Positions 17,564 through 25,481 of a stretch of 63,323 nt of DNA are shown here, piece after piece (within the stretch, counting starts at the first letter, position 1; each line of letters opens with the position of its first letter). The DNA is from Mogibacterium sp. Lineage in GTDB: Bacteria > Bacillota > Clostridia > Peptostreptococcales > Anaerovoracaceae. The translations under genes and the position numbers were made by a program. The DNA lies in NCBI GenBank assembly GCA_017515425.1, contig JAFWFU010000024.1:1-63323 (forward strand), written 5' to 3'. The notes under the pieces were generated by a model. The model did not search any database, was not told the DNA's origin, and was given only the letters and a program-made list of their open reading frames with translations.

Positions 17564-17635
17564 CACGCTCGTTTCTAAACGATTTTAATATCTGTTCATT
17601 TTCGGCGAGCCTTTTCTGTGCTCGCTCTGAACCGC

Positions 17636-20407
17636 CTATTTCACCTTCACGGTAATCTTCACAGTCTGGGTTCCTGCTTCATACAGGTTGTTTCCTGCCG
17701 CATTCACAGTAATAGTCAATACATATTTGCCCTTCTTCGTTCCCTTCTTGACCGTAATCTTACCGTTCTTCTTGTTGAACTTGAGAGCCTTTAGAGCCTT
17801 CTTGTTTCCTTTTACCGTATATGTGACATCACCCTCTGCGCCCTTGACCGTAAGAGCCTTGAGTACCACCTTTTTCTTCTTGAGCTTCGCAGCCTTAAAG
17901 GTCTTATTCTTTGCACTCACCTGCATGGGCTGAGGCTTCTTAACTACAGGCGGCTGATATACCTTTTGCAGAGCGGCGATTGCCCCGTTAAGGGTTGCAA
18001 CTCCCGCGTTTATTGCTCCGCTGTCAGCAGTAGAATCACCAATCACCGCCTCGAGCGCCGTCAGGGCAGTCGTAACTGCGCCAAAGCTATCCGCAGTATA
18101 CTCGCTTGCGTTGAGAGCCTTCGCTTTAGCTATGGCTTCATTCGCAGAGGCTATAGCCTCTGCCCTCTTCTGCGCCTCATCCTCCTCTACAGTTTTCAGG
18201 GCGTCTATAGCGTCATATACCGCCTGGGTCGCAGTCTTTATATCCTCGGCAGTAGATGTGCTATCCGAAATCAGTGCCTCAAGCTCAGCCACAGCGTCTG
18301 ATAAGGCTTTGTAGCTATCCTCCGAATAGTCTGCGGCGTCAAGTCTATCGGTTTGTCTGATAGCCCTATTCGCTTTATTCACAGCCCTATATCTTTCCTG
18401 CTCGTCCTTTGTAACAAGCATTTTCACGGCTATGCTGAGGTTAATCCTGGCATTTCTTATATTATTGGCAGTTTTTGTGCTGTCGCTAATATATTCATTT
18501 AATATATTTTTACGTCCCATGAAATAGTCAAAGCTCTCCTGCGTATAGTCATCCGAATTAAGATTCTTTACCGCATCGAGCAGCTCTTTGGCTATATTCA
18601 CCTCAGCTAGGCGCACATCTGACTCCGCCTTTATCTTAACAGGTACTTTACATTTCTGATTCATATATTCAAGAGTAAACTCGTTTTCGCCGTCCACAAT
18701 CCATGGCTTATGATGCTGGTCATCCGTCTTAGTGATATTGTATGCATATATATAGTCAGTATCATCATCGACATTCACAAAGCAGTCTGAGTATGAATTA
18801 TATTTATATACCTTCTCATCAGTGCCACGGAAAACGCTAAGCTCATCTCCATTCACATATCCAGGCAGATTATAGCCCCATGGTTGTTTTTCATTTTCGG
18901 ACAATACATAGTCATATGCAGGTTTGAAGGAAATCGCAGTAACCGTATTCGGCACTATATATACTCTGACGCTGCACGACATTCCCCGATATTTAATAGT
19001 GACACTATTATTTTGGTTTATCTTCCACTTGGATGAATCGTCTGCAGATATATAGACTTCGTATTCACGAATAGGACTTCCCGCCTGCGAAGTGAACTCC
19101 CCGATCGACTGGTCAAAGAAATAGTCCTTATTACCATTCGCCGTTTTAAGGGTAAGCTTATCGCCGTGGCGGGCATGCGGATCGTGGTACCAAAATACGT
19201 CGCTTGAATCATAGTATCCGTCAACTTCCTCAATCAGCTCTATTGGCTCAGCAGGCGTGTATTCAATGCCTGTAACGGGATCATCCATAACGCTCACCGG
19301 AAGCTCATAGCTTACCCCCTTATAGGTGAAGAGAAGCTTATTATCCGCGCCTTTTACCCAAGGCTTAGCCTTCTGACAGTCGGAATCGCGATTGAGAGCG
19401 CTGGAAGAGATTGCATCAGAGGGATCCTTTTGGTTATAGAAACGCCAATCCCTCGTGTCTAAAACATAGGTCTTTTTCACGCCATCTTCCGTAACGATCA
19501 GCTTGTCACCAGTTTCAAATGCGGGGAGGAGGAACCTTTCAAATGTATTGCCGTCTATGTCTGTATCATCAATCCCTGTACCGAAATAAAACTCATATGA
19601 ATTCTTCGGCTCAAATACTATATCAGAAATTGGATTTTCGATAATCTCTACAGGAACCATGCACATTCCGCCTTGATAACGAACGCGGAAGAAATTATCC
19701 TTGCCTTTTTCCCAATGATTGATTACTTGATCATCGTCCACATACACATCATGCGAATAGATAGAGCCGTTTTCTCCGACATAAGCATTCTCATCACTGT
19801 CATAGACATAGTCATCATCACCGCTGTCGGTGCTAACAGTCAGCTTGTCGCCGTCTCTGCGTACATCATAGTACCAAGGGTCATAATGGAAATAGTTTTG
19901 GACATCATCATACCATCCATCTTCATCCTTTATCAGCTTTACGGGCTTGGCGGGAGTATAGGATATGCCATTAAAAAGCTTAGTCAGACTTACTTCAAAT
20001 GTGGACGTTGTTCCGTACATTTTAATCTTAAACCAATAGGTTCTTCCTGCCTCGGCTTGACATTTCAAGTTGAACATTCCGGCGCGGATATCCTGACTTA
20101 TGACATCGTATCTGCTTTCTTTGTCATTCCACTCTTCGAAATTTACATCCGGATCTCCCGAGTCTCCTTTGCTGACTAAATTGTATACTCCGTCCTCCGA
20201 GGGCGTAAATTTATAATAATACTCGTTTCCATTACTCAATGTAAGGGTCTTGGTATCGCCTGCGCTTATTAAGTCCGCACTGTCATAAGTGTTCAACGCA
20301 TACACCTTGGTCCCGAGCCCTGTGATTGTGAGTAAAGCCACCATCAGCAAGGCTGACAGGATTATAAATATGCCGCCCCTAATCTGTTTGAGAGTCCTAA
20401 CCATCAT
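17636..20407 (-). CDS. Large secreted protein: PPC-like domain, novel tandem repeats, FIVAR domains, basic C-terminus
   Basis: The protein has 923 residues. A signal peptide (~1-38) precedes a pre-peptidase-C-like beta domain (~45-143). Residues ~147-610 hold four related blocks of ~110-125 residues in A-B-A-B order, each starting ISYTPAKPVKL / IVFEPKNSYEF / IEYTPAEPIEL / ISFKPAYDYVL and ending with a hydrophobic strand plus PVxI. Three FIVAR-type helical repeats (~615-820, e.g. DYSEDSYKALSDAVAELEAL) come next. The last ~95 residues match the lysine-rich C-terminal domain of the LRR protein. No LPXTG is seen. ATG 20404 is slightly better spaced from AAGGAG than 20407. Confidence 0.85.
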   Translation of the reverse strand: MMVRTLKQIRGGIFIILSALLMVALLTITGLGTKVYALNTYDSADLISAGDTKTLTLSNGNEYYYKFTPSEDGVYNLVSKGDSGDPDVNFEEWNDKESRYDVISQDIRAGMFNLKCQAEAGRTYWFKIKMYGTTSTFEVSLTKLFNGISYTPAKPVKLIKDEDGWYDDVQNYFHYDPWYYDVRRDGDKLTVSTDSGDDDYVYDSDENAYVGENGSIYSHDVYVDDDQVINHWEKGKDNFFRVRYQGGMCMVPVEIIENPISDIVFEPKNSYEFYFGTGIDDTDIDGNTFERFLLPAFETGDKLIVTEDGVKKTYVLDTRDWRFYNQKDPSDAISSSALNRDSDCQKAKPWVKGADNKLLFTYKGVSYELPVSVMDDPVTGIEYTPAEPIELIEEVDGYYDSSDVFWYHDPHARHGDKLTLKTANGNKDYFFDQSIGEFTSQAGSPIREYEVYISADDSSKWKINQNNSVTIKYRGMSCSVRVYIVPNTVTAISFKPAYDYVLSENEKQPWGYNLPGYVNGDELSVFRGTDEKVYKYNSYSDCFVNVDDDTDYIYAYNITKTDDQHHKPWIVDGENEFTLEYMNQKCKVPVKIKAESDVRLAEVNIAKELLDAVKNLNSDDYTQESFDYFMGRKNILNEYISDSTKTANNIRNARINLSIAVKMLVTKDEQERYRAVNKANRAIRQTDRLDAADYSEDSYKALSDAVAELEALISDSTSTAEDIKTATQAVYDAIDALKTVEEDEAQKRAEAIASANEAIAKAKALNASEYTADSFGAVTTALTALEAVIGDSTADSGAINAGVATLNGAIAALQKVYQPPVVKKPQPMQVSAKNKTFKAAKLKKKKVVLKALTVKGAEGDVTYTVKGNKKALKALKFNKKNGKITVKKGTKKGKYVLTITVNAAGNNLYEAGTQTVKITVKVK

Positions 20408-20486
20408 TTCTCCTTTCTGCTACTGTAATTACCGTTTTAACAACTGCCGCAGCCAATCGCTGCTCAGGGCATTGCGCTATGTGTAT

Positions 20487-20526
20487 TTTATATGAAAAAT
20501 CCCGGATTAGCTATATATTTCGTGCA
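20487..20526 (-). promoter_or_regulatory. Promoter of the FIVAR protein with a TTTTGCACGAAA site
   Basis: On the minus strand TTTTGCACGAAA (site core 20526-20518) lies 2 bp upstream of the -35 position of a promoter whose -10 is TATAAA (20492-20487). The placement and orientation relative to the promoter match the site before the LytTR regulator gene, so co-regulation is likely. Only one strong half-site is visible here. The remainder of 20408-20603 shows no gene. Confidence 0.55.
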
Positions 20527-20603
20527 AAACTTGCCAAAACACGGGGATGCTGTCAGTGGTGCGTTAACGGGGATTGGTTATTCGGGGATTGAATGCCTGG
20601 GGA

Positions 20604-21992
20604 TCATAAGTTTTCGATTACCGTATTCATCCATTTCTTGGAGAGATATCTTTTCAGGAGAATCGCCCCTCTGATGAGCGTCTCGAGTCTGGTCATCAGC
20701 ACCGCAAGATGTATTGGCAAATTCCAGACGAGGACTGATATAAATGCCAGAGGTACGGCTATGAGCCATATGCACAGACCTTCCGATATCATGGCAAACC
20801 TCGTGTCGCCGCCGCCTCTGAGTATGCCTGCGATTAAGGTTCCGTTAAAGATATCGAAGGGCATTGTAATGCTGAATACCAATAGGACATAAAAAGTATA
20901 CACCTTGCCCTCATCACTCAGATTGAACAGGGATGCAAAGCTTTTATCCAAAGCGACGGTTATCAGCCCGATGGTTATTCCGACGAACATGAGCACCTTG
21001 ATGATCTGATTGGACATCTTCCATGTGTATTCCTTGTCTCCTTCTCCGAGCTTTTCTCCTACGAGAATGAGCGCGGCATCCCCTATGCTGAATGTAGCGA
21101 ACATAAATATATTAAATACCGCATTCGCCGCTTGATAAGCAGCATATGCCATAGTCCCTATGCGGTTATATGCAGCGACGAACATGGTCTGCCCGAACGA
21201 CCAGAGGAACTCATTTATTGTTGTAGGCATGGCGTTTTTAATTATCCTTCTCACCAGCTCCCTGTCCCATCCGAAATAGCTGCGGACAGAGCCGCGGAAT
21301 ACATTGGCTTTTCGCGTCACGAGTATGGCATTAAGGATGACCTCCAGCACTCTCGCGGACAGTGTTCCTATAGCCGCTCCGGCTACTCCGAGCGCGGGCA
21401 TCCCGAATTTGCCGAAAATGAGGATATAGTTTATGAGAGTATTGCTGCTGAAAACGACGGCGCTTATCGCCATGGGTATCCGCACCTGCTGGGTCGCCTT
21501 GAACGCCATTTCCATGGGTGCGCAGAATGCGAGCAGCAAGAATGAGAAGCTGTTTATCCTGACGTACTGAGCGGCAAGCTCTAGTACAGCCGGGTCTTTT
21601 GTATATAAGGATAGGATTTCCTCTGTGAAGAGATTTGCCAAGAAAAATACCAGACCGCCGAAGGCGATAAGTATGCTGAATCCGAAGCCGACCACCTTTC
21701 TGATATTAGCCATATCCTTGGCGCCGTAGAACTGAGCCATAAAGGTGGCGCAGCCGCTGAGTATGCCGAATAGCACCAGATAATGAATCATAAAAAGCTG
21801 ACCGCCTACACCTACGGCAGCCAGCTCCGTTTCGCCGAGGAAGCCCACCATAAGATTGTCCACCATGGAAAGAGTGGCGGTTACCACACCCTGAATGGCT
21901 ATCGGAGTGGCGATCCTCGCAAGTTTTCTGTTTACCTCTTTTTTGTCAAAATCCACGAGACAGATTGTACTATCACATCCGCAGTAATACAA
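20604..21992 (-). CDS. MATE family efflux transporter
   Basis: The protein has up to 462 residues and about 12 membrane helices. Typical MatE features are visible in both halves (ATPIAIQGVVTATLSMVDNLMVGFLG near residue 30; later GTLIAGILRGGGDTRFAM). MATE proteins export cationic drugs or metabolites using Na+ or H+. The start is uncertain: TTG 21992 lies 5 bp after the copA stop, and an in-frame GTG at 21956 begins closer to the conserved part. The tight spacing suggests it is the last gene of the copper operon. Confidence 0.9.
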   Translation of the reverse strand: MYYCGCDSTICLVDFDKKEVNRKLARIATPIAIQGVVTATLSMVDNLMVGFLGETELAAVGVGGQLFMIHYLVLFGILSGCATFMAQFYGAKDMANIRKVVGFGFSILIAFGGLVFFLANLFTEEILSLYTKDPAVLELAAQYVRINSFSFLLLAFCAPMEMAFKATQQVRIPMAISAVVFSSNTLINYILIFGKFGMPALGVAGAAIGTLSARVLEVILNAILVTRKANVFRGSVRSYFGWDRELVRRIIKNAMPTTINEFLWSFGQTMFVAAYNRIGTMAYAAYQAANAVFNIFMFATFSIGDAALILVGEKLGEGDKEYTWKMSNQIIKVLMFVGITIGLITVALDKSFASLFNLSDEGKVYTFYVLLVFSITMPFDIFNGTLIAGILRGGGDTRFAMISEGLCIWLIAVPLAFISVLVWNLPIHLAVLMTRLETLIRGAILLKRYLSKKWMNTVIENL

Positions 21993-21996
21993 GCCT

Positions 21997-24132
21997 TTAG
22001 AGTTTTATTAGATTTAACCTCAGCGCGTTCATACAGACGCAAAAACTCGACAGGCTCATTGCCGCCGCGCCTATCATGGGGCTCAGCGTCCAGCCGTGGA
22101 ATAGCGCCGTATACGCACCGGCCGCGAGCGGTATCAGAAGTATATTATAGATGAAAGCCCAGAAGAGATTTTCATGGATATTCCTCAGCGTTGCGCGTCC
22201 AAGCCTTACCGCCCTGACCGCCTCGCTCAGACTGCTGCCCGTCAGCACCACATCGGCGGCATCCATAGCCACATCTGTGCCTGCACCGATAGCTATTCCT
22301 ACGTCGGCGCGTGTCAGCGCCGGAGCATCGTTTATGCCGTCGCCGACCATTGCCGTTACGCCCTGCTCCATAAGCTTTCTGATCGCTTCTTCCTTTCCGT
22401 CGGGCATGACCTCGGCAATGACATCATCAACGCCTACCTCTTTGGCTATGGCTTCCGCCGTCTGCCTTTTATCTCCCGTAATCATCACGGTTCTTATGCC
22501 GAGTTCCTTCAATTTGGCGATAGCCTCCCTGCTGTCCTCTCTTACGGAATCAGCCAATGCTATCATGCCTAGAAGCCTGCCGCCCTTGCAGAACATCACG
22601 GAAGTATTTCCCCTGCCTGCGAGCTCGGCGGTCTCATTTGAGAGCTGATCTATCTCCTCTTCTCTGACCTTGTTTTGCCTCATAAATTCGGCATTTCCGC
22701 CCGCTATTCCGACAGCCTTATTGCCGTCCCAAGTGAAGGCTCTGACGCCGCCGCCCGCGATCTCTTCATAGTCGCTTATGCGCCTTGTGGTACTTCCTAT
22801 ATATTCGCAGACAGCCTTTGCGAGAGGATGTCCTGACCTCGACTCCACAGCGGCGGCGATGTCGAGGAGCTCGTCTTCGGACACGCCTTTACAGGTAAAT
22901 ATATCCGTCACCTTGGGGTTTCCGCCCGTTATGGTGCCTGTCTTGTCGAGCGCCATTATCTCTATGCGTCCGGTCTGCTCGAGGGCTGCTGCTGTTTTGA
23001 ACAGCGCACCATTTTTGGCGCCGACTCCGGAGCCGACCATGATTGCGACCGGAGTCGCCAGCCCGAGAGCGCAGGGACAGCTGATTACGAGCACCGCTAT
23101 GGCGCGGCTGAGCGCAAAGGAGATGTCTTTTCCGAGGAACAGCCATACAGTAAACACCACTATCGCTATTGCGATTACGGCGGGCACGAAAATGCCGGAG
23201 ATTTTATCCGCCGTGCGCGCGATAGGCGCCTTTGTAGCCGCGGCGTCTGATACGAGGTCTATTATCTTGGCGAGGGTGGTGTCCTCGCCGACCTTCGTGG
23301 CTCTGGCTCTTATGAAGCCTGATTTATTAATCGTAGCTGCCGATATATGGTCGCCCACGCTCTTATCCACGGGGAGGCTCTCGCCCGTGAGCGCGGCTTC
23401 ATCGACGGCAGTACTGCCTTCGATGATTTCGGCATCGACCGGAATGCGCTCTCCAGGTCTTATCTGCACAATCTCGCCCGCGCGCACGAAGTCGATGCCG
23501 ACGGTGAGCACCTCACCGCCGCGCTCCACCTCCGCGGTCTCGGGCACCATTTTAATAAGCTCTTTCAGAGCATTCGTCGTCCGCCCCTTCGACCGCGCTT
23601 CCAGCATTTTCCCAATCGTAATCAGCGTAACTATCATAGCCGCCGATTCAAAATACAGCCCGTGGAGCGAATGCATTTGCAAATCATCGTGTATCGACGC
23701 AGAAACTGCCCCGTTTCCATATAGAATTATTTCACATATCAGGATATACAGGCTCCAAAGGAAAGCCACACCTGATCCCATGGCGACCAGGCTGTCCATA
23801 TTAGGTGCGCCGCGAAGCAAGCTCCTGAAACCGCTCGTAAAGAATTCCCTGTTTATATACAAAATGGCAGCAGCCAGCGCCATTTCTATAATGCCTATCC
23901 AAGCGGCTGACAGCCCGACGACTCCGCCTGCTTCGCCGCCGCCCGGCAGTCCCCACATCACTATGCCCATGGAGAAATACATGAGAACCAAAAGCAGTCC
24001 AACAGAAAGCAGCAGGCGCTTTTTAAGCCTCGGGGTCTCCCAATCTGCGAGCGCCTGCTCCTGTTTTTTCACCTTTTCAAGATAGCCGGCTGAGTCAAAA
24101 GGGGGACAGATCCTCCTCATATGCCGCACCAT
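21997..24132 (-). CDS. copA: Copper-exporting P1B-type ATPase without its own HMA domain
   Basis: The protein has 711 residues. It contains the P1B hallmarks: SCPCALG (CPC metal-binding motif), DKTGT with phosphorylated Asp396, TGES, SGHPLAKA (HP motif), GDGINDAPAL and a C-terminal SMSLSSFCVCMNALRLN helix typical of Cu(I) pumps. The usual N-terminal CxxC heavy-metal domain is missing; a separate HMA reading frame overlaps its 5' end by 38 bp. ATG 24132 has AGGA 8 nt upstream; ATG 24120 is an alternative. The overlap region holds a candidate +1 frameshift signal that could fuse the two. Confidence 0.93.
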   Translation of the reverse strand: MVRHMRRICPPFDSAGYLEKVKKQEQALADWETPRLKKRLLLSVGLLLVLMYFSMGIVMWGLPGGGEAGGVVGLSAAWIGIIEMALAAAILYINREFFTSGFRSLLRGAPNMDSLVAMGSGVAFLWSLYILICEIILYGNGAVSASIHDDLQMHSLHGLYFESAAMIVTLITIGKMLEARSKGRTTNALKELIKMVPETAEVERGGEVLTVGIDFVRAGEIVQIRPGERIPVDAEIIEGSTAVDEAALTGESLPVDKSVGDHISAATINKSGFIRARATKVGEDTTLAKIIDLVSDAAATKAPIARTADKISGIFVPAVIAIAIVVFTVWLFLGKDISFALSRAIAVLVISCPCALGLATPVAIMVGSGVGAKNGALFKTAAALEQTGRIEIMALDKTGTITGGNPKVTDIFTCKGVSEDELLDIAAAVESRSGHPLAKAVCEYIGSTTRRISDYEEIAGGGVRAFTWDGNKAVGIAGGNAEFMRQNKVREEEIDQLSNETAELAGRGNTSVMFCKGGRLLGMIALADSVREDSREAIAKLKELGIRTVMITGDKRQTAEAIAKEVGVDDVIAEVMPDGKEEAIRKLMEQGVTAMVGDGINDAPALTRADVGIAIGAGTDVAMDAADVVLTGSSLSEAVRAVRLGRATLRNIHENLFWAFIYNILLIPLAAGAYTALFHGWTLSPMIGAAAMSLSSFCVCMNALRLNLIKL
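24095..24117 (-). other. Candidate +1 frameshift site joining copZ and copA
   Basis: On the minus strand AGGAGG (24117-24112) is followed 11 nt later by TTT TGA C, where TGA (24097-24095) ends the copZ frame. A +1 slip of tRNA-Phe from TTT to the overlapping TTT would continue in the copA frame and give an HMA-ATPase fusion. The stop context UGA C after a slippery U-run resembles the prfB (RF2) shift site, though the spacing from the Shine-Dalgarno-like motif is longer than in prfB. AGGAGG serves no obvious start codon. Confidence 0.4.
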
Positions 24133-24307
24133 AGCCCGCGTCCTCGACAGCCTTAATGACTGCCTCAGGACTGACGCTTCCCTCTACATTCATGGAATTA
24201 GTCAGCAGGCTTACAGCCACCTCGTTTACACCTTCAAGCCCTGCCACCGCCTTCTCGATTCTCGCCTGACACGCGGCACATCCCATGCCGCTTACCAAAA
24301 ACTTCAT
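24095..24307 (-). CDS. copZ: CopZ-like copper chaperone (HMA domain)
   Basis: The protein has 70 residues from ATG 24307, preceded by AAAGGAA at 8 nt. It is a ferredoxin-like HMA fold with GMGCAACQARIEKAV (the CxxC copper site near residues 10-13). It could act as a free chaperone handing Cu(I) to CopA. Its reading frame ends in TCC CCC TTT TGA inside copA, whose frame is +1 relative to it. Either this is a coupled two-gene arrangement or the two are one gene joined by frameshifting. Confidence 0.9.
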   Translation of the reverse strand: MKFLVSGMGCAACQARIEKAVAGLEGVNEVAVSLLTNSMNVEGSVSPEAVIKAVEDAGYGAAYEEDLSPF

Positions 24308-24349
24308 TTCTGTATTTCCTTTCAGTTTAAGATTAGCTATTCTGCAATA

Positions 24350-24379
24350 AATCCTACCATTTAGGTAGGATTTTGTCAA
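24350..24379 (-). promoter_or_regulatory. cop operon promoter with palindromic operator
   Basis: On the minus strand TTGACA (24379-24374) and TAGGAT (24356-24351) are separated by exactly 17 bp. A perfect palindrome with 9-bp arms, AATCCTACC and GGTAGGATT around 5 bp (24350-24372), fills the spacer and -10. A repressor bound there would block the promoter. The 17-bp spacer argues against MerR/CueR-type activation. No copper regulator gene is present in the window. Confidence 0.7.
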
Positions 24380-24439
24380 CAAATACTCAATACAACCTTT
24401 AGAGATAAATCATCAAGATAAAACTCCGCTGATGACTGC

Positions 24440-25462
24440 TCACACCCTCTTCAGTTCATCTATATCCGCCTCGCTCGTCGACCAGCTCGACGCAAGCCTG
24501 ACAATCGTATGCTCCTCATCATAGACTCCCCAACGGTCAAATCTCACCTTCTCGCCGAGCCTCTTCATCTCATCTTCATTCATTATTATAAGCTGTTGGT
24601 TGGTCGGCGAATCCATATAGACACGCCAGCCCTTTTCCCTGATTATCTCCTTTATCCTCTCCGCCATTTCTATGGCATGGCGGCTGATTTCGAAATAGAG
24701 ATTGTCCGTAAAGAGCGTATCAAACTGCACGCCGAGCAACCTGCCCTTCGCCAAGAGACCGCCGCGCTTCTTTAAAGATGTGAGGAAATGCTTCGGCTTA
24801 TTGCCCTTGGTAAAGAACGCCGCCTCACCGCAGAGCGCGCCGACCTTGGTGCCGCCTATATAGAATACGTCTGTAAGCTCCGCTATTTCAGCCAAGGTCA
24901 AATCGCAAGCCTTGCTCATCAGACCATAGCCGAGCCTCGCACCGTCCAGATACAGCACCATGCCATACTCGCGGCAGACCTCTGAAAGAGTCCTCAGCTC
25001 CGCCTTGCTATAGAGCGTGCCCGGCTCTGTCGGGAATGATAGATAGACCATTCCGGGAATTACCATATGTTCATGCGTAACATCGCTATAGAAAGTCTGC
25101 AAATAGTTTCTCACCGACTCGGCGCTGAGCTTTCCGTCCACGGCAGGTAGTTCAATCACCTTATGCCCCGTGTATTCGATTGCACCCGCCTCATGCACGC
25201 TGACATGTCCGCTGTCTGCGGCTATTACGCCTTCCCAATCATTCAGCATGGTCGAAATCACTATAGCGTTTGTCTGCGTGCCGCCCACCATAAGCTCCAC
25301 CTCAGCCTCAGGGCAGCCGCAAGCCTTCTTAATCTTTTCCTTCGCGTGCTCCGTATAAGGATCAAATCCATAGCCCGACATTGGCTCCAAATTCGTCTCC
25401 GCCAGCCTCTTCAAAATCTCCGGATGCGCCCCCGCTATATAATCACATTCAAACGAAACCAT
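24440..25462 (-). CDS. ltaE: Low-specificity L-threonine aldolase
   Basis: The protein has 340 residues, a PLP fold-type I enzyme of the beta-eliminating lyase family. FYIGGTKVGALCGEAAFF contains the likely PLP lysine, LYLDGARLGYGL the Asp that contacts the PLP ring, and FECDYIAGAHPEIL the N-terminal pattern. It would cleave L-threonine or allo-threonine to glycine and acetaldehyde. Only 19 bp separate it from the upstream EIIC-like gene, so they are probably cotranscribed. Confidence 0.9.
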   Translation of the reverse strand: MVSFECDYIAGAHPEILKRLAETNLEPMSGYGFDPYTEHAKEKIKKACGCPEAEVELMVGGTQTNAIVISTMLNDWEGVIAADSGHVSVHEAGAIEYTGHKVIELPAVDGKLSAESVRNYLQTFYSDVTHEHMVIPGMVYLSFPTEPGTLYSKAELRTLSEVCREYGMVLYLDGARLGYGLMSKACDLTLAEIAELTDVFYIGGTKVGALCGEAAFFTKGNKPKHFLTSLKKRGGLLAKGRLLGVQFDTLFTDNLYFEISRHAIEMAERIKEIIREKGWRVYMDSPTNQQLIIMNEDEMKRLGEKVRFDRWGVYDEEHTIVRLASSWSTSEADIDELKRV

Positions 25463-25481
25463 ACTTCCCTCCTAAGTGTAT

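Noticed and set aside
17605-17625. Terminator for the 923-residue protein gene
   Set aside because: A GCGAGC/GCTCGC stem exists, but it is followed by CGAAAATG on the minus strand without a T-tract, so I did not list it as a terminator.
22778-24085. Long open frame (about 435 codons) on the plus strand opposite copA
   Set aside because: It lies wholly antisense to a clearly conserved P-type ATPase, has Ser/Ala/Pro-rich low-complexity content typical of reverse-frame reading, and no ribosome site.
24350-24372. MerR/CueR-type operator in the cop promoter
   Set aside because: The -35 to -10 spacing is 17 bp, whereas MerR-type promoters have 19-20 bp; a repressor site is more likely.
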